A DNA stretch of 64,000 nt from Aldehydirespirator sp965261105 (GCA_965261105.1 CBDHCM010000006.1:2728001-2792000), one strand, 5' to 3'. Shown: positions 49,592 through 59,398, numbered from the stretch's first letter. The notes: generated from the letters alone by a model not told the origin. Numbers and translations are program-made.

Positions 49592-49778
49592 GCGGACATC
49601 TGCCGGGCTCGACTGAACCGCGCCCGGGTTGACCGTTTCGTTGATCAGGTGGTTGACGGTCTCAGGCGGACATCTGCCGGGCTCGACTGAACCGCGCCCG
49701 GGTTGACCGTTTCGTTGATCAGGTGGTTGACGGTCTCAGGCGGACATCTGCCGGGCTCGACTGAACCGCGCCCGGGTG
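49592..49778. repeat. 74-bp tandem repeat, two and a half units
   Basis: Units begin near 49592, 49666 and 49740; the third is cut after 37-38 bp. Each full unit contains GACCGT and ACGGTC as inverted arms about 30 bases apart. The array fills the gap after the SbcC-like gene; no gene is seen in 49550-49825. Confidence 0.85.
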
Positions 49779-49825
49779 CCTTCGTCTTGTCGCCGGGCTC
49801 TACCCATAGCGGCGGCGGCCGGCGG

Positions 49826-50065
49826 CTAGCAGCTGCGCTTGGCTACCCTCCTGGAGACCCACGACCCGATGACGACGCCGAGGAGCGCTCCGACGGCCGC
49901 TCCCGTTCCCGGGGCTCCGAAGGCAGCTCCCATACCCGCTCCCCCGCCCACACCGACAGCGATCCCGACTCCAAGCCCGCGCACCGCCCATCCATAAGGC
50001 CTCGCCTGCGCTGGACGCTCTGACTCCTCCGCGGCAGGGCGGCCAGGCTCCGATGTCTCACTCAT
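49826..50065 (-). CDS. Small glycine-zipper membrane protein
   Basis: 79 aa from ATG at 50065. A charged N-terminus (MSETSEPGRPAAEESERP) precedes one or two Gly/Ala-rich hydrophobic segments (GLGVGIAVGVGGGAGMGAAFG; GAAVGALLGVVIGSWV) with GxxxG spacing. No family assigned. Confidence 0.5.
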   Translation of the reverse strand: MSETSEPGRPAAEESERPAQARPYGWAVRGLGVGIAVGVGGGAGMGAAFGAPGTGAAVGALLGVVIGSWVSRRVAKRSC

Positions 50066-50075
50066 GACCAAGAAC

Positions 50076-50951
50076 CTACGGGATGATCTTGGATATGGGC
50101 ATCTCCACGATGTCGGTGGCGCCGAGATCGCGGAGGGCGGGGATCAGGATGTTGATCTCGCTGCGGGGCACCACCGTCTCGACCGCGTAGCCCGCGCCCC
50201 GGAACAGCTCGTTGACGGTGGGGGCCTTCATGGCCGGCAGGATCTCGATCACGTCGTCGAGGGCGTCCACGCCGACATTGAGCTTCACCAGCACCTTACC
50301 CCTGGCCTCCAGCACACCCTGAAGAAGCGTGTAGATCTGGCCCATGGCGTGCCGCTTGCCTGGGTCGGCCGCGGCGGCGGGGTTGGCGATCAGCTCGGTG
50401 TAGGAGGTCAGCAGGATGTCGATGATGCGCAGCCCCGCGGCCCGCAAGGCCCGGCCCGTCTCGGTGATCTCGACCACCGCATCGACAATGTCGGGCACCT
50501 TGGCCTCGGTGGCGCCGTAGCTCAGCGCGATCTGGGCCTCGATGCCCGCAGACTCGAAGAATCGCCGGGTCAGCTCCGGGTACTCGGTCGACACCCGCAC
50601 CCCCTGGGGCAGGTCCGCGATGCCCTGGTATGGCGAGTCACCGGCCACGGCCAGCACCACCCGGATCGGCAGCGACGTGGCCTTGGAATACCGCAGCTCG
50701 CCCAGCGAGACCACCTCGCTGCCGGTCTCCTCGACCCAGTCCCGGCCGGTGACGCCGATATCGAAGAGACCGTCGGCGATGTAGACGGGAATCTCCTGGG
50801 GCCTGAGGATCCTCACATCATCGATGCGCGGGTCGGCCACAGAGGCCCTGTAGGCCACGTCGGAGGACCGCTGCACCGGCAGGTCGGCGGCCTCGAACAG
50901 CTCGAGGGTGGCCCTCTCGAGCGATCCCTTGGGGAGAACGAGCTTCAGCAT
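50076..50951 (-). CDS. hisG: ATP phosphoribosyltransferase, long form
   Basis: 291 aa. First step of histidine synthesis. Catalytic part: LVLPKGSLERATLELFEAA, DIGVTGRDWVEE; C-terminal regulatory ACT-like domain from about 215 (KLNVGVDALDDVIEILPAMKAP), so it is the stand-alone HisG-L type that does not need HisZ. ATG at 50951. No other his gene in the window. Confidence 0.95.
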   Translation of the reverse strand: MLKLVLPKGSLERATLELFEAADLPVQRSSDVAYRASVADPRIDDVRILRPQEIPVYIADGLFDIGVTGRDWVEETGSEVVSLGELRYSKATSLPIRVVLAVAGDSPYQGIADLPQGVRVSTEYPELTRRFFESAGIEAQIALSYGATEAKVPDIVDAVVEITETGRALRAAGLRIIDILLTSYTELIANPAAAADPGKRHAMGQIYTLLQGVLEARGKVLVKLNVGVDALDDVIEILPAMKAPTVNELFRGAGYAVETVVPRSEINILIPALRDLGATDIVEMPISKIIP

Positions 50952-51058
50952 CTGCGGTCCTAGAGCCGTCGGGCAACGGCGGTGAGGCTAGCGGCGCACC
51001 GGCGTCGCGCTGCCTGTTGACCATCCTGCCGCGGCCGACGGCCTGGGGTGCAGCCTGC

Positions 51059-51586
51059 TCACCCGCCGTGGGGGTGCGGGTCGTAGTTGTCGACAAGGAG
51101 CCTCACCGCGTGGCCGACGACGTCGATCACGGCTTCGACCGTCTCCACGCAGCCCTTCGACGAGCCGGGAGTGTTGAGGACCAGCGCGGTGCCGACGGTG
51201 CCGGCGGTGCCCCGGGAGAGGCGGCCCAGCGGGTTGACGAGGCGCATGGCCTCGGCCAGGCCGGGCGCCTCGCGGTCGAGCACCGCCTTGGTCCCCTCCG
51301 GCGTGGCGTCGCGAGGACCGAAGCCGGTGCCTCCGGTGGTGACGATCAGCCCGTGGAACCCGTCCGCCAGCCGGGCCAACTCGCCCGCCACTGAGTCGAC
51401 CCCGTCGGCGACGGCCGACCGCTCGACCACCTTCCAGCCCGCCTCTCGCAGGTAAGCCTCCAGCTCTTCGCCGCTGCGGTCCTGCCGGGTGCCCGCGACC
51501 ACACCGTCGGACACGGTGAGCACCTTGGCCTCCAGGCCGGGATCGACCCTCTCATCGGCGTGTCCCACGACTTCGACCCTAGCCAC
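51059..51586 (-). CDS. MoaB/MogA-family molybdopterin-binding protein
   Basis: 175 aa. AKVLTVSDGVVAGTRQDRSGEELEAYL, LIVTTGGTGFGPRDATPE and LVLNTPGSSKGC are the family signatures for binding or adenylylating molybdopterin. No other molybdenum-cofactor genes are nearby, so its position after rsmB is probably chance or a moonlighting arrangement. Confidence 0.9.
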   Translation of the reverse strand: MARVEVVGHADERVDPGLEAKVLTVSDGVVAGTRQDRSGEELEAYLREAGWKVVERSAVADGVDSVAGELARLADGFHGLIVTTGGTGFGPRDATPEGTKAVLDREAPGLAEAMRLVNPLGRLSRGTAGTVGTALVLNTPGSSKGCVETVEAVIDVVGHAVRLLVDNYDPHPHGG

Positions 51587-51592
51587 AACCGC

Positions 51593-52753
51593 CTAGCGGC
51601 GGCGCCAGCGGAACAGGGCCATGCCGTCGTGGTCGGCATCAGGAAGCAGCATGGCGCCGTCGCCGTGGGCCAGCCACGGCCCCGCCGGGGGCGGCAGCGC
51701 ATCGAGGCGATCGTCGGTGGATGTCTCGACTGCGACCGTCAGCGTCTCCGCGGCCGTGAGTGTGCAGACGCTGTACACCAACTGCCCGCCGGGACGCAGC
51801 AGGCCGACCGCCGCGTCGAGCAGCGAGCGCTGCAGTCCGGCCAGCCTCGGCACTGCCGATTGCTCGATGCGCCAGCGCGCGTCGGGGCGCCGCCTCAGGG
51901 TTCCCAGCCCGCTGCACGGCGCGTCCACCAGCACTGCGTCGAACTGGCCGGGCCGCAAGGGGGGGCGCCGGCTGTCGGCGGCCACCACATGCATCGACTC
52001 GGCGCCCAGAGCCCTCCGGTTGGCTTCCAAGCGTCCGATCCGGCCCCGATGCGAGTCGCACGCCACCACGGTCGCGCCGTGTGCGGCCAGCGTGGTGGCC
52101 TTGCCACCGGGCGCGGCGCACAAGTCGGCTACTAGACCGCCGGCTTGCGCCTCGATGGCGTCAACCACCAGCTGGGAGCTGAGATCCTGTACATAGCCGT
52201 CCTGGCGGCGGTGCACCCGGGCCGGGCCGTTCATCGACTCCAGCGCGGCCAGCGCCTGGGTGCGGCCGAGATCGGTGGCCAGCGTCTCGACCATCCAGTC
52301 CGGGTAGCTGAGCCGGGTGGCATCGTCGGGCCAGTCCGGTGTGCCGGCGTCGGCCACCCGGCGCAGCACGGCGTTGACCAGCCCCCGGTGGCTGCGGGGC
52401 GCTGCCGCCACTGTGGCCGACACCGCCGCGTAGGCCGGGGTGCCCAGCTCGATGATCTGGTAGGCGCCCATGCGGAGTGCGGCCCGAGCGGCCGGGGGCG
52501 GAGGCGTGGCTAGGAAGGTGTCCAACGCCCAGTCGAGGGCTCGGCGGCGGCGGGTGACGCCGTAGACGAGCTCGGTGGCGAAGGCCCGGTCGCGCTGTTC
52601 CAGGTCGGTCCGGGCCAGCGCTGCGGGCAGGGCCACGTTCGCGAATGCTCCCTCCGCATCGACGCGAACCAGCACATCGAGGGCCACCCGTCTGGCACTG
52701 TGGCCTGTGGCCTCCCCACCGGAAGCGCGAGCCCGGCGAGCCGGCCGGCTCAC
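51593..52753 (-). CDS. rsmB: 16S rRNA m5C967 methyltransferase
   Basis: 386 aa. N-terminal NusB-like domain (ARRVALDVLVRVDAEGAFANVAL; QRDRAFATELVYGVTRRRRALD) and a C-terminal Rossmann methyltransferase with VADLCAAPGGKATTLAA, VDAPCSGLGTLRRRPDARW (PC motif) and YSVCTLT (second catalytic cysteine). GTG start overlaps the fmt stop (GTGA). Confidence 0.94.
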   Translation of the reverse strand: MSRPARRARASGGEATGHSARRVALDVLVRVDAEGAFANVALPAALARTDLEQRDRAFATELVYGVTRRRRALDWALDTFLATPPPPAARAALRMGAYQIIELGTPAYAAVSATVAAAPRSHRGLVNAVLRRVADAGTPDWPDDATRLSYPDWMVETLATDLGRTQALAALESMNGPARVHRRQDGYVQDLSSQLVVDAIEAQAGGLVADLCAAPGGKATTLAAHGATVVACDSHRGRIGRLEANRRALGAESMHVVAADSRRPPLRPGQFDAVLVDAPCSGLGTLRRRPDARWRIEQSAVPRLAGLQRSLLDAAVGLLRPGGQLVYSVCTLTAAETLTVAVETSTDDRLDALPPPAGPWLAHGDGAMLLPDADHDGMALFRWRRR

Positions 52754-53654
52754 TGGTCGAACCGCTCGCCGCCGACGATGCGAGCCCCGTTGGTCCAGTC
52801 GCGCGCCGGCGCCGCGGCCCGCCCCTCCGACTGCACGGTCGCCAACTCCAGCGCGCCGCGTCCGGTGGCGACCTCGACCGCGGGGCTGTCACCGGATCGA
52901 GGCCCCAGCGAGATCGTGCCCGGGGAGCCGGGACGGCCGGAGCCGGCCACGAGCAGGGCCTCCAGCACCTTGAGCCGCCGGCGGTGGTAGGTCGTCCATC
53001 CGCCGCCCACCCGCACCAGCCGCAGAACCTGCTCGGCCGGCGCGGACCAGTCGATGCGCAGCTCTGAAGGGCTGATCTTGTCGGCCCAGGTCATCTCGCC
53101 CGCCTGCGGAACCGGATCGCCGAACCCCTCGCTCAGTGCGTCGAGCAGCAGCCCGACGCCCAGATCGCACAGCCGGGCCCGCAGCTCGTCGGCCGACTCC
53201 TGCGGTTCAATGGCCGTGGACGCCCGCCGGTACACGGCCCCGGCGTCGATCTCGGAGGCCACGTCCATCAGGCACACCCCGGCCTCGGCGTCGCCGCCCA
53301 GGATGGCCCGCTCCACCGGCGCCGCCCCCCGCCAGCGGGGCAGCAAAGAGAAATGCAGGTTCACCGTGCGGCGGCGTTCCAGGACCTCATCGGGAATGTG
53401 CTCGCCATAGGCGACAACGACGCCGAGATCGGCTCCGACCCGCAAGGCATCATCGAGATCGCAAGTCACGGCCAGTCCAAGGTCGGCAGCCGCGTCCGCC
53501 ACCGGTGAGGCGTCGGTTCCTGGCGCCGGCCCCGGCGCTTCGGGGGCCGGGTGACCACCAGCGCCACGTCATGGCCGGCGCGGCACAGCGCCTGCAGGGG
53601 CGCCACGGCCACCTCGGGGGTGCCGAAGTAGACGACGCGCCAGCGCGCCGTCAC
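52750..53654 (-). pseudogene. fmt: Methionyl-tRNA formyltransferase, apparent one-base frameshift
   Basis: GTG at 53654 overlaps the def stop and opens a frame reading VVYFGTPEVAVAPLQALCRAGHD and TRPPKRRGRRQEP, the expected Fmt N-terminus. After about residue 46 this frame becomes unlike the family and stops at 53466. The remainder (SPVADAAADLGL, NLHFSLLPRWRGAAPVERAIL, MTWADKISPSELRIDW) continues from about 53514 in the -1 frame to 52750. One missing base, for example a G in CCGGAC, restores a 301-residue protein of normal length. It may be a sequencing or assembly error, a real mutation or a slippage site. Confidence 0.85.
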
Positions 53655-54217
53655 AGCAGGCGCAGACCGCCCGAGGCCCCGTCGCCTCCTGTGTCCGTCG
53701 ACCGGGACGGGGGCGTCGAGCCGGGCCCGATCCCCAGCTCGCGCAGCGTGCGCAGCGCGGCCTTGCGGGTGGCCTCGTCGAGGCGCTCGATCAGCAAGGT
53801 GCCGTCGAGGTGGTCCAGTTCGTGCAGGAACAGGCGGGCCTCGAGCTCGTCGGCCTCCACGGAGATCTCGTTGCCGTCGAGGTCGCGGCCGATGACGTGG
53901 ACCTGCTTGGGCCTGAGGATCTCCCAGGTCAGCCCGGGCACCGACAGGCACCCCTCGTCGTGGACCCACTCGCCGTCGGACTCGACAAGCTGCGGGTTGA
54001 CGATGGTGCGGGGTCCGTCGCCCAGATCCCACACGAACAGGCGCTTCTGCACACCGATCTGGGGGGCGGCCAGGCCGATGCCGTCCGCGCCGTACATGGT
54101 CTCGACCATCCCCTCGACGATGCGCACCAGCGTGGAGTCCACGTCGGTGATGTCGGCGGCACGGCGCCGCAGGACCGGATCGCCGATGATGCGAATGTCG
54201 TAGGGCGCCACCGCCAC
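53651..54217 (-). CDS. def: Peptide deformylase
   Basis: 188 aa from GTG at 54217 (a GTG at 54211 is also possible). Removes the N-formyl group. The three motifs are GIGLAAPQIG, EGCLSVPG and the zinc site HELDHLDG. The C-terminal tail is Ser/Gly-rich. Coupled to fmt by a 4-bp overlap and divergent from a methyltransferase gene only 18 bp away, so the two share a promoter region. Confidence 0.94.
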   Translation of the reverse strand: MAVAPYDIRIIGDPVLRRRAADITDVDSTLVRIVEGMVETMYGADGIGLAAPQIGVQKRLFVWDLGDGPRTIVNPQLVESDGEWVHDEGCLSVPGLTWEILRPKQVHVIGRDLDGNEISVEADELEARLFLHELDHLDGTLLIERLDEATRKAALRTLRELGIGPGSTPPSRSTDTGGDGASGGLRLL

Positions 54218-54235
54218 CGAGGCTACCGTCGCGGC

Positions 54236-54874
54236 GTGACCGATCCCGACGCCCAGCAAGCCGGCGGCCAGTACTTCGAGGCTGAGCCTCGGGCCGCCAC
54301 CTCGCCGCGGACCATCGTGGTGAAAGTCGGCGGGATGCAGCTCAGATTCGTGACCGACTCGGGGGTGTTCTCCCCCGACCGGCTCGATGCGGGCACCCGC
54401 CTGCTGCTGATGGAGGCGCCACCGCTTACCGCGGGCGAGCGACGGGTGCTCGACTTGGGCTGCGGCTGGGGCCCGATCTCCTGCGTCGCCGCCCTGCGCT
54501 CCCCCGCGGCCGAGGTGCTGGCCGTGGACGTGAACGAGCGGGCCCTGCGCCTGACCGCCCGCAACGCCACGGCCAACGGCGCGAGCAACGTGACGGTGGT
54601 CCATCCCGACGATGTGGATCCCGCCCTCCGCTTCGACCGCATCCTGTGCAACCCACCGATACGCATCGGCAAGCCCGCGCTGCACGACCTGCTAGCCACC
54701 TGGCTCGACCGGCTCGCGCCCGAAGGGCGAGCCCACCTGGTGGTGCACCGCCACCTGGGAAGCGACTCACTGGCCCACTGGCTGGCCGACCGCGGCCACG
54801 GCGTGACCCGTCTGCTGTCGAGATCGGGGTACCGGCTCCTGGCAGTGCAGCCCCGCGGCGAGTCAGACCCGTAG
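54236..54874 (+). CDS. RsmC-like class I methyltransferase
   Basis: 212 aa from GTG at 54236. Core motifs: GERRVLDLGCGWGPISCVAA (motif I), VLAVDVNERALRLTARNATANG and the N6/N2-purine motif NPPIRIGK. Resembles the C-terminal half of RsmC/RlmG rRNA guanine-N2 methyltransferases. Ends overlapping the convergent priA gene by 12 bp. Confidence 0.88.
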   Translation: MTDPDAQQAGGQYFEAEPRAATSPRTIVVKVGGMQLRFVTDSGVFSPDRLDAGTRLLLMEAPPLTAGERRVLDLGCGWGPISCVAALRSPAAEVLAVDVNERALRLTARNATANGASNVTVVHPDDVDPALRFDRILCNPPIRIGKPALHDLLATWLDRLAPEGRAHLVVHRHLGSDSLAHWLADRGHGVTRLLSRSGYRLLAVQPRGESDP

Positions 54875-56734
54875 GGGGTCTACCTCGACTCTTAGCCGCT
54901 CGGCTGGCCGAGGGGTGCGGGCCAGCAGGTCCAGCAGAGGTTCACGGGACGCAGAGCGGAGCAGGAACTTCCCGTCTAGCGGGCCTCGGATGCTCACCGC
55001 GGTGCCGGCAGCGCCTTGCAGCGCCGCGATGAAGGCCTCGGCGCCCGGGCCGGAGACCTTGGCCTGGGCGCCGTAGGGCGGCACGCCCAGGGGCCGGCGC
55101 CGTTCCTGCTCTACGTCGGCCACGATCGACGGATCGGCCCTTACCGCGGCCCGGATCACCGGATGGTCGGGCTGGCGGGTCTGCACCACCAGGCGGCCAC
55201 CGGCTCGGCGGCCGCCTGCCAGCCGAGCGCCCCGCGCCAGCAGGGCCAGTGCCTGCTCCGCGGCACGCTGACGCGGCGCCAGCAGCTCCTGGTCGAAGTC
55301 CAGGAACACCACCGCGGCAGCCGACTCCAGGCGCCACAGCACCGCCTCGGTGCCCACGACTATCCGCTCGGCACCCACCCCGTCGGAGTCCGCAGTCAAC
55401 TCGCCCACAGGCTCGCCGACCAGCGCGGCCAGTTCCTCGCGGGCCCGGGTGACGCCCATGCGCAGGTTTCGCAGCACCGTCGACCCGCACTGGGCGCACA
55501 CCACCGGGCGGCGCTCGCTGCCGTCGGCCGCCACCAGCTCGTCATCGATGAGCCGCATGGGCACGCGGCCGTCGGAGGTGCGGGCCAGCTCGCCACAGGC
55601 CTTGCAGGCGAGGAGCCGGCCGCGACCCTTGCGGTTGAGCACAACCGCCACCCTGCCGCCGGCTGCAGCCAGGCGATCGCGCAGGCCCTCGGCGAACAGG
55701 CCGCCCCGGACCGGATCATCGAGGCGGCGGTCCAGCACCTCGACCACGGGCCAGCCGTCGCGCTCGGCCGTCCGATCGACTGTTCTCAATTGTCCTGCCT
55801 CCAGCGCCTCCAGCGTCGGCGCGGGGGACACCAGCACAGCCGGCGCCCCAACCCGCCGGGCGCGCTCCAGGCCCACCTCGCGGGCGTGCCACGTCGGGGC
55901 CTGCTCGCTCTGCAGGCTCTCGGAGTGCTCATCGAGCACCACCACCGCGGCCAGACGCGGCATGGGCATCCACACCGCGGTGCGGGTGCCCACCACCGTG
56001 GCCGCCGCCGCGGCAACGGCCCAATCGTCGGATCCCAAAGCCACCCGCACCCCCTGGCCCCTCAGATCAGCGGCTATGCGTCGGGCATCGGCCAGGGCAG
56101 GCACGACGATGAGCGCGTCCCCCCGGCGGGCCGCGGCCCGGGCCACCTCCAGGCCGTCGTCGGCGGGTGGGCATCGCAGGACGGTCACCGCTCCCGGATG
56201 CTCGAACAGATCGTCATTCCTCGGGGACGAAGCGTCGCCGGGGCCAGAGTTGCCTCGAACTCCGGCTCGCACAGGTTCATCGTGGCGTTGGCGCGACCCG
56301 AAGGCCGGGCTGGATGTGCCTGGAACGGAGGCTGGCCGGGTGACCACTCGGGGCGGCGACGCAGTGCGCAGCAGATGCACAGTCCGGCCGGCCCATCGCC
56401 CGGCAGCCCAACGGGCCAGGCTCACGACGTCCGCGGGAGGACCCATGCCGGTGAGCTGGGCCAGAGGCAGAACCTCGACGCCTGCAGGCGGATCGACACC
56501 AACCTCGGTGACCCAGCCCCGCAAGCGGCGACCGCCCAGAGTGATGCGCACGATCGAGCCCACCGCCAGCCGTTCAGCGCGGCCGTCGGCGTGCCAGGCG
56601 TCGGGAACCGCGTAGTCGAACCTCTTGTCAAGGTGCACCACGTCGGGCAGCACCCGGACAACCAGCCCCTCTGCGGCACCCTCAACCCGCTCCGGACCAG
56701 CCTCTGGGGGGACTGCCGGCTGCTGCGACCCCAC
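54863..56734 (-). CDS. priA: Degenerate PriA-like protein
   Basis: About 623 aa from the GTG at 56734; the start is uncertain because the frame is open upstream into metK. DNA-binding N-terminus (VVRVLPDVVHLDKRFDYAVPD; GRRLRGWVTEV) and C-terminal domain (RRRPLGVPPYG) match PriA. The helicase core lacks a GxxxxGKT Walker A and has DEHSES in place of DEAH; only two cysteine pairs (CKACG, CAQCG) of the zinc site remain. Actinobacterial PriA is commonly degenerate like this and probably acts in replication restart without helicase activity. Confidence 0.88.
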   Translation of the reverse strand: MGSQQPAVPPEAGPERVEGAAEGLVVRVLPDVVHLDKRFDYAVPDAWHADGRAERLAVGSIVRITLGGRRLRGWVTEVGVDPPAGVEVLPLAQLTGMGPPADVVSLARWAAGRWAGRTVHLLRTASPPRVVTRPASVPGTSSPAFGSRQRHDEPVRAGVRGNSGPGDASSPRNDDLFEHPGAVTVLRCPPADDGLEVARAAARRGDALIVVPALADARRIAADLRGQGVRVALGSDDWAVAAAAATVVGTRTAVWMPMPRLAAVVVLDEHSESLQSEQAPTWHAREVGLERARRVGAPAVLVSPAPTLEALEAGQLRTVDRTAERDGWPVVEVLDRRLDDPVRGGLFAEGLRDRLAAAGGRVAVVLNRKGRGRLLACKACGELARTSDGRVPMRLIDDELVAADGSERRPVVCAQCGSTVLRNLRMGVTRAREELAALVGEPVGELTADSDGVGAERIVVGTEAVLWRLESAAAVVFLDFDQELLAPRQRAAEQALALLARGARLAGGRRAGGRLVVQTRQPDHPVIRAAVRADPSIVADVEQERRRPLGVPPYGAQAKVSGPGAEAFIAALQGAAGTAVSIRGPLDGKFLLRSASREPLLDLLARTPRPAERLRVEVDPLRV

Positions 56735-56853
56735 GACCGCGTCGGCATCCGCGGACTCAGCCAGCCTCGGCAACCCCGCGGCTGCGCCGCCGTCGGGCGC
56801 GGCTTGCCCCTCGGGTGGCTCCTCGAAGGAGAGGAGTCCCTGTACGTCAGGGG

Positions 56854-58047
56854 TCAGAGGCCGAGAGCCGACTTCAGGTCGGCCAGGCGGTCGGTGCTCT
56901 CCCAGGTGAACCGCCCATCCTCGGGGGTGCGGCCAAAATGGCCATAGGTAGCCGTCGGCAGGTAGATCGGCTCGAGCAGCCCCAAGTCCCGCACGATGGC
57001 CGCGGGACGCAGATCGAACACCTCTTGAACGGCCTCGACAATTCGAGACCGGCCCACGGTCTCGGTGCCAAAGGTGTCCACCATCAGCGACAACGGCTCG
57101 GCCATGCCGATGGCGTAGGCCACCTGCAGCTCGCAGCGCGACGCCGCGCCCGCGGCCACGATGTGCTTGGCCACCCAACGGGCCGCATAGGACGCGGAGC
57201 GGTCAACCTTTGAGGGGTCCTTGCCGGAGAATGCCCCTCCGCCATGGCGGGCCATGCCGCCGTAGGTGTCGACGATGATCTTGCGGCCGGTGAGACCCGT
57301 GTCGCCTTTCGGCCCACCGGTCTCGAAGTTGCCGGTCGGGTTGACGATCACCTCGTAGCTGTCTTCGGCGAACTGCGGGCACTGCTCGCGGATGACCGGC
57401 TCGATGATCTGCTCGGTGACGTCGGGGCGGATCATCCGCTCGCGGTTGATGCCGGGACTGTGCTGGGTCGACACCAGCACTTTGAGGAGGCGCACGGGCC
57501 GGCTGCCCTCGTACTCCAGGGTCACCTGCGTCTTGGCGTCGGGTCGCAGGTATGGAATGGTGCAGGCCCGGCGGACCTCGGCGTGGCGCTTGGCCAACCG
57601 GTGCGCGAGATGGATCGGCAGGGGCATGAGGACGTCGGTCTCGTCGCAGGCGTAGCCGAACATCATTCCCTGGTCGCCCGCGCCCTGCTCCTCGAGATCC
57701 TCATCCTCGCGATCCACTCCCATGGCGATGTCGGGCGACTGATCGCCGATGGCCACCACCACGCCGCAAGTGTTGCCGTCAAAGCCGAGGGCGGCGTCGT
57801 CGAAGCCCGCGGCGCAGATCGTCTGGCGCACTACTCTGGGGATCTCCACATAGGCCTCGGTGCGGATCTCACCCGCCACCACCGCCAGACCAGTGGTCAC
57901 TAGCGTCTCGCAGGCGACCCGGCTGCCGGGGTCGGCGTCGAGCAGGGCGTCGAGGATGGCGTCAGAGATCTGGTCGGCCAGCTTGTCGGGATGGCCCTCG
58001 GTCACCGACTCCGAGGTGAAGGTCCAGTTGTTCAAGGCTGCTCCCAT
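56854..58047 (-). CDS. metK: S-adenosylmethionine synthase
   Basis: 397 aa from ATG at 58047 (MGAALNNW); an upstream ATG at 58080 would overlap coaBC. Makes S-adenosylmethionine from methionine and ATP. FTSESVTEGHPDKLADQISD, GAGDQGMMFGYA and the P-loop-like GGGAFSGKDPSKVDRS are present. Confidence 0.95.
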   Translation of the reverse strand: MGAALNNWTFTSESVTEGHPDKLADQISDAILDALLDADPGSRVACETLVTTGLAVVAGEIRTEAYVEIPRVVRQTICAAGFDDAALGFDGNTCGVVVAIGDQSPDIAMGVDREDEDLEEQGAGDQGMMFGYACDETDVLMPLPIHLAHRLAKRHAEVRRACTIPYLRPDAKTQVTLEYEGSRPVRLLKVLVSTQHSPGINRERMIRPDVTEQIIEPVIREQCPQFAEDSYEVIVNPTGNFETGGPKGDTGLTGRKIIVDTYGGMARHGGGAFSGKDPSKVDRSASYAARWVAKHIVAAGAASRCELQVAYAIGMAEPLSLMVDTFGTETVGRSRIVEAVQEVFDLRPAAIVRDLGLLEPIYLPTATYGHFGRTPEDGRFTWESTDRLADLKSALGL

Positions 58048-58054
58048 GGCGTCG

Positions 58055-59314
58055 CTAGATGCCGTCGTAGCCAGCATCACCGGTGTCGTCGCGGCTGCGG
58101 CCTCCGTCGGCGCCTCCGGGCCGGCCCATGAGCCCGACGACCACGTCGAGCACGGCCCGGGCCGCCTCCCGCTTGGTGGTCAGCGGCACATGGTGGCGGG
58201 TGCCGCCGGCGGTGAACATCACGATCTCGTTGGTGTCGTGGCCGAAGCCGACGTGCTGCTTGGAGACGTCGTTGGCCACGATCACGTCGAGATTCTTGCT
58301 GCGCAGCTTGGCGAGGGCGTTCGCCTCGACGTCCTCGGTCTCGGCCGCGAATCCGACGAGCACCTGGCCGGGCCCCTTGGATGCGCCCAATGCCGCGAGG
58401 ATGTCGTCTGTGGGCTCCAGCTCCACCGCGGGCACGCCTCGGTCCTTCTTGAGCTTGGTGCCCGAAGGCCGCGCGGGGCGGAAGTCAGCAACGGCCGCCG
58501 CCATTACCACCACATCGGCGCGGGGCGCCTCGAGCCCCACCGCGGCGGCCATCTCGGCGGCCGTGTCGACGGCCACCACCCGAGCCGCCGCTGAGACCCG
58601 TTCGCTCTGCGTAGTGACCAGCACGACCTCGGCGCCGCGGGCCGCGGCCTCCGCAGCAACCGCGGCACCCTGCTTGCCGGAGGACCTGTTGCCGACGAAG
58701 CGCACCGCGTCGATCGGCTCGCGGGTCCCACCGGCGGTGACGAGCACCCGCCGACCGGCCAGATCCGGAGCGGTTAGCACGGCCTCCACCGCGGCCGCGA
58801 TCTCCTCGGGCTCGGCCATGCGGCCCGGTCCGGCGTCACCCCCTGCCAGCGGCCCGACGCCCGGCCCGACGATGGTGACCCCCCGCTGTACCAGCACGGC
58901 CAGGTTTTCCTGGACGGACGGCTGCTCCCACATCTCGGTGTGCATGGCCGGCGCCAGCACCACCGGTGCCCGGGTGGCGAGCAGGGCGGCCGTGAGCACG
59001 TCGCCGGAGCGGCCCGTGCGCAGATCCGAGATCAGCCGGGCGGTGGCGGGACACACGACCACGGCGTCCGCCCGCTGGCCCACGGCAGTGTGGGGGATCG
59101 GCCCGGAGGGGTCGTTCCACAGCGAGGTGATCGCCGGTTCGGAGGCCAGCGCCGAGAAGGTCGTCTCCCCCACCATCCGAAGTGCGCCCGCGGTGAGCAC
59201 CGGCACTACATGAGCACCCTCGCCGACAAGCCGTCGGCACACCTCCACCGCCTTGTACGCCGCGATACCGCCGGTGACGCCGAGCACTACGCACCGGCGA
59301 TTGAGCGAACTCAC
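58055..59314 (-). CDS. coaBC: Phosphopantothenoylcysteine synthase/decarboxylase
   Basis: 419 aa bifunctional coenzyme A enzyme. The flavin decarboxylase half has GVTGGIAAYKAVEV, PAMHTEMWEQP and the substrate-recognition PATARLISDLR; the synthetase half has VLVTAGGTREPIDAVRFVGNRSSGKQG in two blocks and VVMAAAVADFRP. ATG-type start at 59314, 84 bp after rpoZ. Confidence 0.95.
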   Translation of the reverse strand: MSSLNRRCVVLGVTGGIAAYKAVEVCRRLVGEGAHVVPVLTAGALRMVGETTFSALASEPAITSLWNDPSGPIPHTAVGQRADAVVVCPATARLISDLRTGRSGDVLTAALLATRAPVVLAPAMHTEMWEQPSVQENLAVLVQRGVTIVGPGVGPLAGGDAGPGRMAEPEEIAAAVEAVLTAPDLAGRRVLVTAGGTREPIDAVRFVGNRSSGKQGAAVAAEAAARGAEVVLVTTQSERVSAAARVVAVDTAAEMAAAVGLEAPRADVVVMAAAVADFRPARPSGTKLKKDRGVPAVELEPTDDILAALGASKGPGQVLVGFAAETEDVEANALAKLRSKNLDVIVANDVSKQHVGFGHDTNEIVMFTAGGTRHHVPLTTKREAARAVLDVVVGLMGRPGGADGGRSRDDTGDAGYDGI

Positions 59315-59398
59315 GGCGCCTTCAGCGGATGGGCCGGCACGCCCACGACGGGCGTTCCTGCGACCAGCGAGCGACGGGGCGCGCTCATCGTGCGCCTG

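Noticed and set aside
54218..54685. Extended N-terminus of def
   Set aside because: It overlaps the divergent methyltransferase gene and has no deformylase similarity.
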